From Zea mays (Eukaryota; Streptophyta; Magnoliopsida; Poales; Poaceae), in the NCBI RefSeq assembly GCF_902167145.1, contig NC_050097.1:167554923-167618922 (forward strand): DNA of 64,000 nucleotides, read 5' to 3'. This document shows, piece after piece, positions 44,669 through 56,837 of this stretch (position 1 is its first letter; every line of letters begins with the position of its first letter). A model generated the notes under the pieces. It did not search any database and was not told the origin of the DNA. It saw only the letters and a program-made list of their open reading frames with translations. Made by a program: the position numbers and the translations under genes.

Positions 44669-45808
44669 TGTCGGTACCCTAAAACAGGGGTACCCCTTAC
44701 TGCAGTAAGAAGGCACGGTGCCCGCGCGGCTATCTCTAGTCGCGCGGTAAACTGTGCCCGACCCAATCACGTGGACGGCTCCGGGATCGCCACGTGACCA
44801 GGGAAGACGGACCCCCATGGGAAAGTGTCGGACCCCTGCATACGCGTACCGGACCACCGGGCAGGGTCCAGGACCTTAGCGGATACAGACCGGACCCCTA
44901 GGACGGGTCCCGGACCTCTTTGTGTAAGGTCCGGACCACCCTCAGCAGGGTCCCGGGATCCTGGGACAAAGAATACCCAGGCCTTGATCAAGGCCAGGTG
45001 GGGTCCGAAGCCGACACGTGTCCAGACCATACCATGTACACTTCTGCTCCCCGCTCAGGCGGAGACCCGATGCTGCCACGTGGCCTACTGCCCATGACAT
45101 AAGCCAGCGGGCGGAGCCTGACGTAAGGCCTCTGGGCCACGCGGCGCTGCATTTATTGCGGATAAGGCGCGCCACCTGTCTATTCCACTGGCAGGTGATG
45201 TGCCGTCTCGACATTTAATGAGCCCTGCCACTCCACTAGCAGGCGATGTGCCGCCTCAGCATTTAATTTGCCCTGTCCACTCCGCTGACGGGCGGCGACT
45301 AGGCCATCCTGCAGGCGGCGTACCTGTCCATTCCATTGGCAGGCAGTGCGCCCGTGCTGCGGCGTACGCTATACTCATCATCACTCGCACGTTACCGAGG
45401 AAGCAGCGCAGGATATCAATACCGTATGCACTATGGACATTATGGCGCTCGGAGATCCTCTGGGCAACGCAGGCATTGGATACTTCTATATTATTCCCTC
45501 CATTTTGTCCCTGGGCCCACGTGTCCGGGCTCAGCACCCTTGTACGTGCCCCATTTAGCTATAAAAGGGGAGGCACGCAGCGAAAAAGGGTCAAGCACAC
45601 TTAGACGCTCACAACTTCATACAAGCTCAATACATCACACAGTGGAGTAGGGTGTTACGCTCCGGCGGCCCGAACCACTCTAAATCCTTGTGTGTTCTTG
45701 TGTTCTCCCCATTTTCCAACTAACAAGCAAAACGCTTAGCCCCCTCCTCATCTTAGGATTTAGGGCGGGTGCATTCCACCACCCGGCCAGAGAATTTCCT
45801 CTCCGACA
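44669..45808 (+). repeat. Tat2 5' LTR
   Basis: 1140 bp, TGTCGGTACCCTAAAACAG to TTTCCTCTCCGACA. The TATA box CTATAAAAGGGG is at 45559-45570. A degenerate 50-bp tandem repeat (GGCAGG...ATTTAATG...CCACTCC) lies at about 45180-45300. CGGACC/GGTCCG words are frequent in the first 300 bp. Confidence 0.92.
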
Positions 45809-45810
45809 TT

Positions 45811-45829
45811 TGGCACGTCAGGTAGGGGG
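45811..45829 (+). promoter_or_regulatory. Tat2 primer-binding site
   Basis: TGGCACGTCAGGTAGGGGG begins two bases after the LTR end at 45808. It resembles the site of the RIRE2-like element at 18463-18481. The tRNA is not assigned. Confidence 0.7.
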
Positions 45830-45844
45830 TTAGGCATTAGGTTT

Positions 45845-48180
45845 TTGCTTGTTCTTCCGCTCAACATCATGGTCCACATCGTTGAGCACCATGATTTCTT
45901 GCTCGAGGACTTCATGGTGGAAGAAGCGGCTGCCTCTTCCACACCGCGGGCCACCAACCTCCCGGCGCCTGGTGCGACCACTCCTGTGCATTCCGCGCGG
46001 AAGCACACTCCCACGCAAACGTCCATGGCATCTAGGGCTGCGCCTGGGGCGCTGTCAGTGGCCAGAGAGTTGTTGCGCCACCCTCCTAGCTCCATGGCCT
46101 CCCCAGGGCCATGAAGCAGTGGCGGGATGACGTCGATCGCCTACTCGGCATGGCGCACTCTAGATCAACCAGGCCAAGGCCTCGGTCATCGCGGCGCCAA
46201 CACGAGGCGTTGACATCGGTGCACTCTCCCTTGGTGAGGGCCACACCAACTAAGGACCAGCGGGTGGAACTCAACCGCAGGCGTGCGGGCGAGGATGCCC
46301 GCGTCTCTCTGGAGAGGGTGCATGAGCGACGACAAAATGTCGAGGGCCGCAACCTCGACTACGACTTCGCTACGGTTGCACCGCAGACCCCAATGGGCGC
46401 CCGGATTCAGACGGGTGTCCCATTGGCCGGCGTGGGCTGCGCCACGCTGGCAGATCACCTCCGCGCGGCGACCTGGCCATCCAAGTTCCGGCCACACCTG
46501 CCGGAGGAGTACGACGATACGGCAAATCCGTCGGAATTCTTGCAGGTTTACATCATCGCCATTATGGCAGCCGGTGGAGACACCACCGTAATGGCGACAT
46601 ACTTCCATGTTGCCTTGTCTGGGCTAGCCCGAACTTGGCTCATGAACCTTTCCCCAGGATCGATCTACTCCTGGGAAAAGCTCTGCGCGCGGTTCACGAC
46701 AAACTTCGCCAGTGCTTACCAACAGCATGGCGTGGAGGCCCACCTCCACGCGGTGAGGCAGGAGCCCAGGGAAACTCTCCGGGCCTTCATCTCCCGCTTC
46801 ACCAAGGTACGAGGCACCATACCTCATATATCAGATGCTTCCATCATCACGGCTTTCCGCCAGGGGGTATGTGATGAAAAGGTGTTGGAGAAGTTAGCCA
46901 CGCACGACGTGGACTCTGTCTCCACTCTCTTCACTCTGGCCAACAAGTGCGCCAGAGCTATCGAGGGTCGTGCATGGCACTCGGCACCACAAACTGGAGT
47001 CGCCCAGACGGGAGGCTCTGGAGCCGCCGCCAAGGATGGTAAAAAGAAGAAGAACCGTAGCCATGAGAAGCCATGGTCTACCGCTCCGATTGTCGCAGCC
47101 ACGACTGGGGGCCGGAGCGAGCGCAACAAGCGCCCCCGACCACAGGGAGGCAACAGCGGCTCGTGCCCTGTGCACCCCAACGCTCGCCACAGCGCCTCGG
47201 AGTGCCGTGAGATCATCAAGCTCATGAAGCGCGTCAGCGAGCGACGCGAACAGTCGTCCAAGGACGGCTCCCCACCCCGTCGCCGGCCTGGTAAGAAAAG
47301 GTCCGACGATGGAGACTTGGCAGCAGGAGAACGAGAACTCGGGTATCAGTCACCCGAGGGGGACCTCAAGGATGTCTTCACCGAAGATTCCGACTCCGGG
47401 GATGACAACAACCGTCGCAAGAAGTTATACGTCATGTACGGTGGGAGCTGTGAGCTCACCTCCCGCAGGAACGTCAAGTCCCTGCGTCGCGAGGTCCTAT
47501 CGGCGACTCCGGGGGTCCCGAAGGCTGCTCCACATCAGCGGTGGAGTAGCACCACCATCTTCTTCGAGGCATCCGACTGCCCCGACAACATGGCTGGGGC
47601 CGGTGTGCTACCACTCATCACCGCCCCTGTCATCGCCAATATGCGGCTGCATCATGTGTTGATTGACGGCGGGGCAGGCCTCAACGTCATCAACCATGCT
47701 GCATTCAAACAGTTGTAGATCCCGGGGTCCCATCTGGGACCCTCTCGCCCATTCTCCGGAGTGGGCCCACAGCCGGTGTATCCCCTTGGGAGCATCGCTC
47801 TCCCGGTTACATTCGGGACCGAGGAGAACTTCCGCACGGAGAACGTCGTGTTCGACGTCGTGGAGGTTAACCTCCCCTTCAATGCCATCATCGGTAGACC
47901 GACCCTATACCGGTTCATGGCCATTGCCCATTACAGGTATTTGGTCCTCAAGATGCCGTCTCCAACTGGGGTCCTCACCGTGCGGAGCGACCGCGCCGCC
48001 GTAGAGAAGCTGCACGCCCTGGTGGCAGAGACTGCTCGCCTGGACAACGGAGGGGGAACCCCTCAACCCCCGGTACCAAGGCACTCCCCAAGGTGCCAAA
48101 GGTACAACCATTCGGGGCAGACGGTGTCCCCATTAAAGACATCCGGCTTACCACGGATTCCACCCAAACTACTCGCATAG
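45845..48180 (+). pseudogene. Tat2 gag and aspartic protease
   Basis: The N-terminal frame from about 45845 (MVHIVEHHDFLLEDF) shifts at about 46110 into a 535-codon frame. Gag-domain motifs include LPEEYDDTANPSEFLQVYII, GLARTWLMNLSPGSIYSWEK and ETLRAFISRFTKVRG. The knuckle-like CPVHPNARHSASEC replaces a classical CCHC. The protease has LIDGGAGLNVI, with DGG in place of DTG, then a TAG at 47716-47718. The frame resumes after it with NVVFDVVEVNLPFNAIIGRP, the second protease block, to about 48180. Gag packages RNA; the protease would mature Gag-Pol. The frameshift and premature stop make it non-functional. Confidence 0.88.
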
Positions 48181-48242
48181 CGGGAGATCTGGGTGAAAAA
48201 TAGGAACTCGCGCTCGTCGCCTTCCTCCAGGCAAATGCTGAC

Positions 48243-49068
48243 ATGTTTGCATGGGAGCCGTCGCAGATGCCTGGGATCCCCAGGGAGGTGATCGAGCACC
48301 ATCTGAAGATCAACCCCGACGCCAGGCCGGTGAGTCAGAAACCTCGCAGGCAGTCCGTTGAATGGCAGGACTTCATCCGAAAGGAGTCCGTTGAATCGCA
48401 GGCTAGTGGAAGACTTAACCCTGGTCTTCGACAAGCTGCGGGTAACCGGCACGAAGCTGAAGCCGGACAAATGCGTCTTTGGTGTCTCTGCTAGTAAGTT
48501 GCTGGGGTTCATGGTTTCGTACCGGGGCATTGAAGCAAACCCAGAGAAGATCAAAGCGATTGAGGCGATGAGGCTTCCGGCCCGTATCAAGGACGTCCAG
48601 AAGCTTACAGGGTCATTAGCCGCCCTTAGTCGCTTCATTTTGACGCTGGCTGAGAGGGCGCTGCCTTTCTTCAAGTTGCTGCGGAAGTTTAGGCCCTTCT
48701 CTTGGACCGAAGGGGCGGAACAAGCCTTCCGGGAGTTGAAGCAGCACCTGGTGTCCCTACCAATACTGGTAGCTCTGGAACCAGCGAAGCCGATATATTT
48801 ATACATCACGGCGGCTGCAGAAGCAGTGAGCATGGTGCTGGTCATCGAAAGGACGACACCAGTGTGCCAGGAGCCTGAGGACTCGGGATTGGCTACAAGG
48901 GCCGGACCGTTCAGAAGCTGGTCTACTACGTCAGCGAGGTCCTTCATGAGGCAAAATCCAGGTATCTTGAGACGCACAAACTCCTCTATGTTGTGCTGGT
49001 CGCGTCCAGGAAACTGCACCATTATTTCCAGGCACATAGGGTTGTGGTGGTCAACTCCTTTCCATTGA
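48243..49068 (+). pseudogene. Tat2 RT remnant with the catalytic core deleted
   Basis: The RT approach is recognisable (MPGIPREVIEHHLKINPDA, QKPRRQSVE). It is followed at about 48383 by a jump to the RT thumb side (VEDLTLVFDKLRVTGTKLKP, then CVFGVSASKLLGFMVS). About 130 residues containing the palm motifs and YVDD are missing compared with the Tat1 pol. At the junction GTCCGTTGAATGGCAGG (48353) is repeated as GTCCGTTGAATCGCAGG (48386). The first RNase H follows, with a frameshift near 48880. Confidence 0.82.
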
Positions 49069-49793
49069 GGGCCATCCTCCACAACTCTAACACCACAGGC
49101 AACATCGCCAAGTGGGCAGCGGACCTTGCTGAATTCCAGCTGGACTTCCAACCTCGCCACGCCATCAAGAGCCAGGTCCTGGCTGACTTCATCGTAGAGT
49201 GGACGCCTCACCCAAGCGTCCCTGGGGGTCCAGATCCCGATTCGGACCCCACACCTGCGGAGCCTGGGGGTTCGGTCTTCACCGAGCCCCACTGGACGCT
49301 CTACTTCGATGGATTCGCCCGCCAACAAGTTGGTGGGGCCGGGGTGATCCTCATCGATCCAAGTGGAGATCAAGTGAAGTACATGGTACACCTTGAGTTC
49401 AAGGCCACCAACAACATGGCAGAATACGAGGTGCTGATCTTGGGCTTGTCGACGGCCCTATCCCTAGGGATCCACCAACTCCTGGTGGAGGGAGACTCCC
49501 AGCTGATCATTAAACAAGTCCGTGAGGAATGTAGCTACAACGAGCCTAGGCTCGCAGCCTACCTTCTTCACGTGAGGAAGCTAGAGAAAGACTTCACAAC
49601 CCTGGAACTGCAACATGTTTCTCGGACCGACAACTCGGCGGTAGATGACCTCTCCGTGAAGGCATCAACTTGGGCACCCGTGCCCGAGGGCGTCTTTGAA
49701 AGACAGCTGCTGAGACCCACCGCCCAGCCTGCCAAACTGGGCAAAGGGGGTGAGACTAGCACCTCGAAGCTAGCGGTCCCGGTGGCGTCCTAA
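48993..49793 (+). pseudogene. Tat2 RNase H and archaeal-type RNase H
   Basis: The end of the first RNase H (HHYFQAHRVVVVNSFPLR, WAADLAEFQLDFQPRH, LADFIVEWTP) leads into the archaeal-type domain. That domain has WTLYFDGFARQQVGGAGV, NNMAEYEVLILGL and LLVEGDSQLIIKQV, which keep the acidic positions. The frame ends at 49791-49793. A long frame exists on the opposite strand (48063-49391) but lacks any motif and is treated as a shadow. Confidence 0.82.
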
Positions 49794-50016
49794 AACCCAC
49801 CAAAGACTGTGTGTGCCACAGGGGGGCCTGCCAGCCCCTTAGCGCCGTAGCCAATATCTCAGAGTGGTCTCGATGCATGGATCTCCGAGATCTGGGACTA
49901 CCTGAAGGAGAAAATCCTTCCTGAAGATCATGTGTCCTCAGAGCGCATAGTGTGGTTGGCTAATCCTACATAGTGGTGGAAGGGATCTCTACCGCCACGG
50001 CGCCAACGGCATTCAC

Positions 50017-51111
50017 ATGCGGTGCATTACCCAAGAGGAGGGTCATGAGTTGCTTATAGAGATCCATGGAGGGGAGTGCGGAAGTCATTCATCATCCCGC
50101 ACACTGGTCGGTAAGGCCTTCCGACATGGCTTCTACTGGCCAACCGCTCTCCAGGATGCAACTGAGACGGTAAAGTCCTACAAGGCGTGTCAATTCCACG
50201 CAAAGCAGATACACACACCAGCTCAGGCTCTGCAAATGATTCCGCCCTCCTGGTCGTTCGCCGTATGGGGGGTGGATATCCTGGGACCATTTCCTAGGGC
50301 CGTTGGCGGGTACCGGTACCTCTTCGTCGCCATCGACAAGTTCACCAAGTGGCCAGAGGCCACCCCTATGGTCAACATCACCCAGGGTGCTGTTGTTGCC
50401 TTCCTCAATTTCATTGTCTGTAGATTTGGGGTCCCAAGCCTTATCATTGCGGACAACGGAACCCAGTTTACAAGTCGGATCTTCTAGGAGTATTGCGAGG
50501 GCATTGGCACCCAGCTCTGCTTCGCGTTCGTGGCTCATCCTAGGAGTAACGGCCAAGTAGAAAGGGCAAATGTAGAGATCCTCAGGGGACTCAAGACGCA
50601 CACCTATGACTGCTTGAAGAAGCATGGTGCAAATTGGGTTAGTGAGCTTCCGTCCTTGCTATGGGGAAACCGAACAACACCCAGCCGAGCCACCGGGGAG
50701 ACCCCGTTCTTCCTGGTCTACGGGGCTGAAGCATGTCTTCCCCCGAAAATCATCTTGGGCTCCCAACAGGTCCAGGCTTTCGATGAATCTATGCAGGGAC
50801 AGCTGCGGCGTGAAGACATGGACTTCATCGACGAGCGTAGATGGCAAGCGGCAATCCAAAATGCGCGGTACAACCAAGCGCTCAGGCGCTACCACCAACG
50901 GTTCGTGCATAGTAGGGAGCTCGGGGTCGAGGACCAAGTCCTGAGGTGAGTACTAAACCGAGAAGGGCTCCATAAACTCTCCCCCAGCTGGGAAGGACCC
51001 TTCAAGGTGACGGAAGTATGCCGGCCCGGGTGTGTCCACCTTGCCACAACCAAAGGAGAGCCTCTGCCCAATCCCTGGAACATAGAGCACCTCCGTAAGT
51101 TCTTCCCTTAA
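50017..51111 (+). pseudogene. Tat2 integrase
   Basis: The zinc region keeps His (EIHGGECGSH) but has SYKACQFHA where CxxC is expected, so one Cys is lost. The DDE core shows Asp in WGVDILGP, Asp in IIADNGTQF and Glu in SNGQVERAN. A TAG at 50485-50487 follows TSRIF, and the frame is otherwise open to a TGA at 50947-50949. After another stop the C-terminal segment (LSPSWEGPFKVTEVCRPGC, NIEHLRKFFP) ends pol at about 51111. Confidence 0.85.
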
Positions 51112-52083
51112 AAGCAAAGCTGGGGAATTCAGTTTTCTTCCTTTGTAACTAGGTAGCGCATATATGTATGCCAGCCCGGTGAGGTCCACCCTCATAAACC
51201 CGGTCTGTTGGTTTACACTCACGAATATCAAGTTATGAAGAGAGGATTACCCCCCAAGATTTGCTTTGTGATGGTTTATTCTGCTTAAGTTTACAACCAT
51301 TATTTTTATCTAACCCACCCATACGGTTTCCCCCATGGCTGGTATATCGACATCCGCATTGAGTAGCTAGGTCCAGTAGCCTGGGGCCCAGTCCAAGAGA
51401 ATGGATAATTGTCTCCTAGAATGGTCCGGAGTCGTGCGGCCGCTTAAGCTTGGTCCCGTACCGAAAGCCCGCACGCTTCACCACTCTGTGACGAGCATCC
51501 TAGTATTTGGAACTGTAGTCCTGTGGGTCCGGAGACCTGGGGTCCGGTTCTAAAGAAAGGACACTCGTCTCTTGGGGAGGTTCGGAGCTGCGTAGTAGCT
51601 TAGCCTGGTCCCGTACCATAAGCCTATGCACTCCACCACCCTGCGACGAGTACCCTAGTATTTGGAGCCATGACCCAGGGGGTCCGGACACATGGGTTGG
51701 CTTCCCAGTTTAAATCCTACAGGTCCTGTTGCGTAAATCAAAGGATAAAAGACACCCGTTAGTGGGTCCTATGGGTGTGCTACTAAAACTTCCTAGCTAA
51801 GGCTGTGTGCAGGTCCGGGTCCCAGTCGAGGTTACCTCCTGGGGACCAGGTCACCAATTCTTTCTTAAATATACTGGCATCCTGCCTCGACAAGTCGAGC
51901 CTATATCCCAGGGGGCCAGGTACCAGGGAAGAAGTTGGCAACAACGCACACAGCAAGGGGAAAGTAACATGCAGATAAGTTGTAATATCGCTTGATAAGT
52001 AGTACTTAAACGTATCTTACAAAATCAAAACATATTACAACCCACTTCCCAGCGGGACCCTTGCTCTCTCCCCGCAGATCCAA
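51112..52083. other. Tat2 convergent spacer with a 155-bp imperfect tandem repeat
   Basis: Two imperfect units can be aligned on TGGTCCCGTACC, at 51451 and 51606, each followed by CTAGTATTTGGA about 60 bases later. The block spans about 51420-51730. The rest is GGTCCGG-rich noncoding sequence. The spacer lies between the pol end (plus) and the antisense-gene end (minus), as in Tat1 and Tat3, though the repeat sequence is unrelated to theirs. Confidence 0.65.
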
Positions 52084-55000
52084 CTACTCATCATCAGCGG
52101 GATCCCGCTGGAAGCACTCGGCCACCACATCTACAGCATCTTGTACGCTCCCCCGGGCGGCGTCTTTAGCGTCGGTCACCGGACCTGTGATCACCGGCTC
52201 CAAGGAGATGGCCCGGTCATGGCTCCGGAAGCACGTCAGGATGTACTCTATTACCGCTTGGCAGAGTCTGCTGCCCTTAGCCTCTAGGTGGGCACCAAGG
52301 ACCTGGTCCAGGCGTCGGAGACGGTTGGCGGCGGAATCCAGCACCGGGAGTGCGTAAAAAATGGACACCGACTGCTTCGACACTAGGATGGGGCTCACCC
52401 CCAGCGACACCAGCGTCGAGCTCGCCTCGTCGGCCCATGCGGTGATACGCTGGACCTCGGTGCGATGCTCCGCCCGGAGATCTTCAAGGGTCTTCTTCAT
52501 CACCTCCACCGCCTGGGAGCCCGGAGCTGCCTACGCCGCCTGGGCTACTTACGCTGCCTGCGTCGCCTGAAACTGGCGGACCCGCTGCTCCAGCGTCCGC
52601 TCCTTCTCCTCCAGTTTCTTCTCCTTCTCCTCTGCCTCGAGCTCATGATCGGCCAGCAACTTGTCCCGCCTTTCCCACATCTCCTCCCTGAAGACGAGGT
52701 CCTTCTCCTGCCAGGCGAGATCCGTCGCCCGCTTCTCCAGGGAGGCATCCTTCGACATGAGGTTCTCCTCGGCGAGAGCGATGTTGCTAGCCCTGTCATC
52801 GAGCTCCCGCTGCAGCTTTTGCAGACTCGACGCAGCCGCAGTCTGCTCGTCCCTCTGCTTCTCCAGCACCACATTATAGGCCTTCAGCTTTTCCTGGAGC
52901 GCCGTGATGACCTCCTCCCTCTAGTCCAGGTGCCCCTCCTTCTTGGCCAGCCTCTTATCCTTTTGGGCCACCTCCCGCTCCCGATCCTTGTAGTCCTCGT
53001 GCTCCTGCTCAAGCTCGGACCGCTCTAAGGCGAATTGGTGGGACGCAGCCTTGGTGCACTCCTCCAGCTAGGCGCGCCAATCACCGAGGAGCTGGTGCTC
53101 GATCGCGAGCGCCTCCCACTCCCACAGGATCGCCACCTCGGTCTCCCTGAGAGCCTTATGAGCGCGGGACAGCACCCGAGGGAGGGGAGTCGCCGCCGCT
53201 TCTGGCTCAGCGCTGAGCTGCTGTCCAAGAATAACCTCCAGCTCCTCCAGAGTGGGCTGCGGGATGGAGCTGGACGCGCCCCCTCATCTCCCGCCATTGC
53301 CGACGGTGTATTCAACGACATCACCGTCGTTGGGTCTGCAGTAGCTGTCAACGGCGCTACTACCTCCGGACCCCTAGCTGGAGCCTAGGGGCCCGACGGC
53401 GCTGCCTCGGCTTTGGCAGACGGAACCTGGGGGCCCGACGGCGCTGCCTCGACAGTGGCAGACGGAACCTGGGGGCCCGACGGCGCTGCCTCGGCAGTGG
53501 CAGACAGAACCTGGGGGCCCGATGGCGCCACCTCGGCAGTGGCGGGTGGAGGCAGGTCGCCGACACCACTCCTAGCGGACGCCTGCTGTTGGGAGTCAGA
53601 TTCACCGGTGGGAGCAACTTTGGGAGCAGAAGGGGAGGAAACCTTGATAAGCAGAGGATGGGTTAATACCCGTCGATATGATAGCTAAACTAGTGAAAAA
53701 AATAACAAGGGGCCCACTTACTTGGGGCCCTGGACCTTCCAGAGACCCTGGAAGCGGGACGTTCGCTGCCCCTGCTGCTGCTGTTGCTGCTGTTGTTGAT
53801 GCTACTGCTGCCCCTGGGGTGGTGGCGGCGAACTTGACAGTGGTGGCGCTGATGGTGGTGGCGGGTCTGATGATGGTGGTGGTGGAGGACTGTTGCGCCT
53901 CTGCGCGCCTTGGGCCTAGGAGCCGGCTTCCACAGATCCGCCAGTCGTCCTCTGACGCTTCTAGGAGGGATCCGAATCAAGGAGTGGATCCGAGATGAAA
54001 GACCCGTCAGTGCGGCGCAGTCAGTGTCGCCTCTCTCCCTCTGACCTCATGGTGGCGCTCGGAGAGAAAGAGCTTCCCGTAGCCCCTTTGCCCTTGTCCG
54101 AGGAGGTGGGGGCCGCGAGGGGAGCTCTGGAGCCCGCATCAGCGGACTGGGAACCTCCGACATGTACACCAGGAATACGGATCCCCCGGTGGGGGTCCCG
54201 GCCGCCGGTTTGACGGATCGCCACGCCGCTCTCATCGAGGGTCGGCAGCCAGGACAACACCGCCGACCGCAACCCTAGATCATTGCAGAGCAGCGGAATG
54301 CCCTGGGGAGGTATCAAATATTCGGGAATAAAGGCCTCACCAGTGATCCCCTTCACTGAAATCTCTAGCAGCTCCCAGGACAGGTTGGTCCCCGACCCGC
54401 GCTGAACCCTGCCAATGTCGTTGGGGCTGGTGTACCAGCAACACAAACGCGGCCTCCCCTGCAACAGCATGACCCGACGCTTCAGGAAATCACCGACTAC
54501 GTGCATCAAGGTCAAACCACCAGCCGCCAGTTCCTTGATCCTGTCCAGTACGAGCTCGAACTCCGGTGCAAGGGACGATTTGGCCCTCCATTGCTTCCGG
54601 TCGAGTCTTGGTCCGTCGTTCGGCAGGGCAAGGCGGTCGTTGACCTCAGCACTGACGATCACCCAGTCATTGCGCCAATTCTCCCACCTCGCTCCGCCAA
54701 TGGTGGCGATGTAGGCCGCGGTTGGATCTGACCTCGTCTGGAAATAGTAGGCGCCGAGGTGGTCCTTACCCTTCCCAGATCTCACCAGCACGAAGAATTG
54801 GCGAAAGAGGGAAGTGTAGGCTGCAACCCCCACGAACATCTCGCAGAGGTGGACAAAGATGGCCACCTGAAGGGTGGAGTGGGGTGTAAGGTGCTGGAGC
54901 TGAAGTCCGAACTCCTCCAACAGCAGCAGGAAGAACGGCGAGATCGGCAGCGCCAACCCGCAGGAAAGGTAGGAGACGAAGAGCACGAACTCCCCGGCGG

Positions 55001-55133
55001 CAAGGTCACCGAGGGGGGTGGTGCCGGCCCGGATCCTCCCGGCGAACGCCGGCGCGCTCCATCCGAGCAGGCGACGCACCGTGTCGAGCGCCTCCTCGGT
55101 CTGGAAACGCTCAGGATGAACCAGCGAGGCCAT
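52084..55133 (-). pseudogene. Tat2 antisense gene
   Basis: The ATG at 55131-55133 starts a 370-codon exon. Residues about 50-150 (AAGEFVLFVSYLSCGLALPI, FGLQLQHLTPHSTLQVAIF) match the N-terminal domain style of the Tat1 antisense protein. A Pro/His/Ser-rich linker follows, then a probable intron at 53643-53721 with the donor GTAAGT. Next is a 42-bp (14-aa, APSGPQVPSATAEA-like) minisatellite, and a coiled coil at about 53030-52550 (RATDLAWQEKDLVFREEMW). The helical end domain (52509-52084) stops at 52084. Stops near 52546, 52534 and 52928 and a frameshift near 54020 break it. The architecture parallels Tat1 although the sequence is highly diverged. Confidence 0.72.
53415..53560 (-). repeat. 42-bp coding minisatellite in the Tat2 antisense gene
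   Basis: Units start at 53415, 53457 and 53499, each with GGCAGACGGAACCTGGGGGC or a close variant, plus a degenerate unit on the left. The period of 42 bp keeps the reading frame. Confidence 0.85.
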
Positions 55134-55695
55134 GGCAACTGCGGCGACGAAAAGCAGAAGAGCGCGAGTACAGAGAAGCGCAGAGGGCTCGGAGACGAAA
55201 GGGCGCAGCGGTTGGAGAGGATGCGAAAGCGTGACTGCTAGCCGCGGGTGAATCCCTTTTCAAGGAAGGATCTTCCGCTCGTGCCCCTGGAAATCCCATC
55301 CAACGCACGCCTAGCATCCGCTGCGACCCAGTCCCCGACACGCAGGCCCGGGTCCGCATGTCATACACCTTGAGTACTGGTCTCTGAGTGCGGAGGAGAC
55401 AGACCGCCGCGCGGGAAACTATGCGCCGCACAATCGCACGCCGCTTCGGGGCTACTACAGGAAGATATTTTTTCTAACCGAGGCGGCGGTAACGAGGCAC
55501 CCCGCGCATGACCCGATGGAACCGCCGGACGTGGGGGCATGGGTCAGTCAGACGTAGGGACAGATATGGCGGTTGGCATGACCAAGGGCGAACTAACGGC
55601 GCGTACGTCACTAGCCATACCACGTCGATGCAAGATACAAGTTTTGGCCCCACCTGCAGGCTCATATCCTCCCCTGAGGTGGGCCCGGGGGCCAC

Positions 55696-56837
55696 TGTCG
55701 GTACCCTAAAATAGGGGTAGCCCTTACTACAGTAAGAAGGCACGGTGCCCGCGTGGCTATCTCTAGTCGCGCGGTAAATTGTGCCCGACCCCATCACGTG
55801 GACGACTCCGGGATCGCCACGTGACCAGGGAAGACGGACCCCCATGGGAAAGTGTCGGACCCCTGCATACGCGGACCGGACCACCGGGCAGGGTCCAAGA
55901 CCTCCGCGGATACAGACTGGACCGCCAGGACGGGTCCCGGACCTCTTTGTGTAAGGTCCGGACCACCCTCAGCAGGGTCCCGGGATCCTAGGACAAAGAA
56001 TACCCAGGCCTTGATCAAGGCCTTGTGGGGGTCCGGAGCCGACATGTGTCCGAACCATACCATGTACACTTCTGCTCCCCGCTCAGGCGGAGACCCGATG
56101 CTGCCACGTGGCCTACTGCCCATGACGTAAGCTATCGGGCGGAGCCTAACGTAAGGCCTCTAGGCCGCGCGGCGCTGCATTTATTGTGGATAAGGCGCGC
56201 CGCCTGTCGATTCCACTGGCAGGTGATGTGTCGCCTCGGCATTTAATGAGCCCTGCCACTCCACTGGCAGACGATGTGCCGCCTCAGCATTTAATGTGCC
56301 CTGTTCACTCCGCTGACGGGCGGCGACCAGGCCATCCTGCAGGCGGCATATCTGTCCATTCCATTGGCAGGCAGTGCACCCGTGCTGCGGCGTACACTAT
56401 ACTCATCATCACTTGCACGTTACCGAGGAAGCAGCGCAGGATATCAATACCGTATGCACTATGGACATTATGGCGCTCGGAGATCTTCTGGGCGACGCGA
56501 GCATTGGATACTTCTATATTATTCCCTCCGTTTTGTCCCTGGGCCCACGTGTCGGGGCTCAGCACCCTTGTACGTGCCCCCCTTTAGCTATAAAAGGGGA
56601 CGCACGCAGCGAAACAGGGTCAAGCACACTTAGACGCTCACAAGTTCATACAAGCTCAATACATCACATAGTGGAGTAGGGTGTTACGCTCCGGTGGCCC
56701 GAACCACTTTAAATCCTTGTGTGTTCTTGTGTTCACCCCATTTTCCAACTAACAAGCAAAATGCTTAGGCCCCTCCTCATCTTAGGATTTAGGGCGGGTG
56801 CATTCCGCCACCCGGCCAGAGAATTTCCTCTCCGACA
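55696..56837 (+). repeat. Tat2 3' LTR
   Basis: 1142 bp, TGTCGGTACCCTAAAATAG to TTTCCTCTCCGACA. It is preceded by the G-rich purine tract at about 55677-55695. The TATA box CTATAAAAGGGG lies at about 56589. It differs from the 5' LTR mostly by transitions. Confidence 0.92.

Larger units (their letters stand above)
44669..56837 (+). mobile_element. Tat2: RIRE2-like Tat-clade Gypsy element
   Basis: 12.17 kb, with LTRs 44669-45808 and 55696-56837. The flanking pentamers TAATG (44664-44668) and CAATG (56838-56842) are a TSD with one change. The order is primer site, gag-protease, an RT remnant, RNase H, archaeal-type RNase H, integrase, a spacer with a 155-bp repeat, an antisense gene (minus) and the 3' LTR after AGGTGGGCCCGGGGGCCAC. 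The LTRs differ at roughly 50-odd positions (about 5%), so insertion was about 2 My ago under 1.3e-8 per site per year. Stops, frameshifts and an RT-core deletion make it inactive. Confidence 0.92.

Noticed and set aside
48063..49391. A 442-codon minus-strand frame
   Set aside because: It is exactly opposite Tat2 RT/RNase H, has no motif and reflects the codon bias of the GC-rich pol; the real antisense gene is at 52084-55133.
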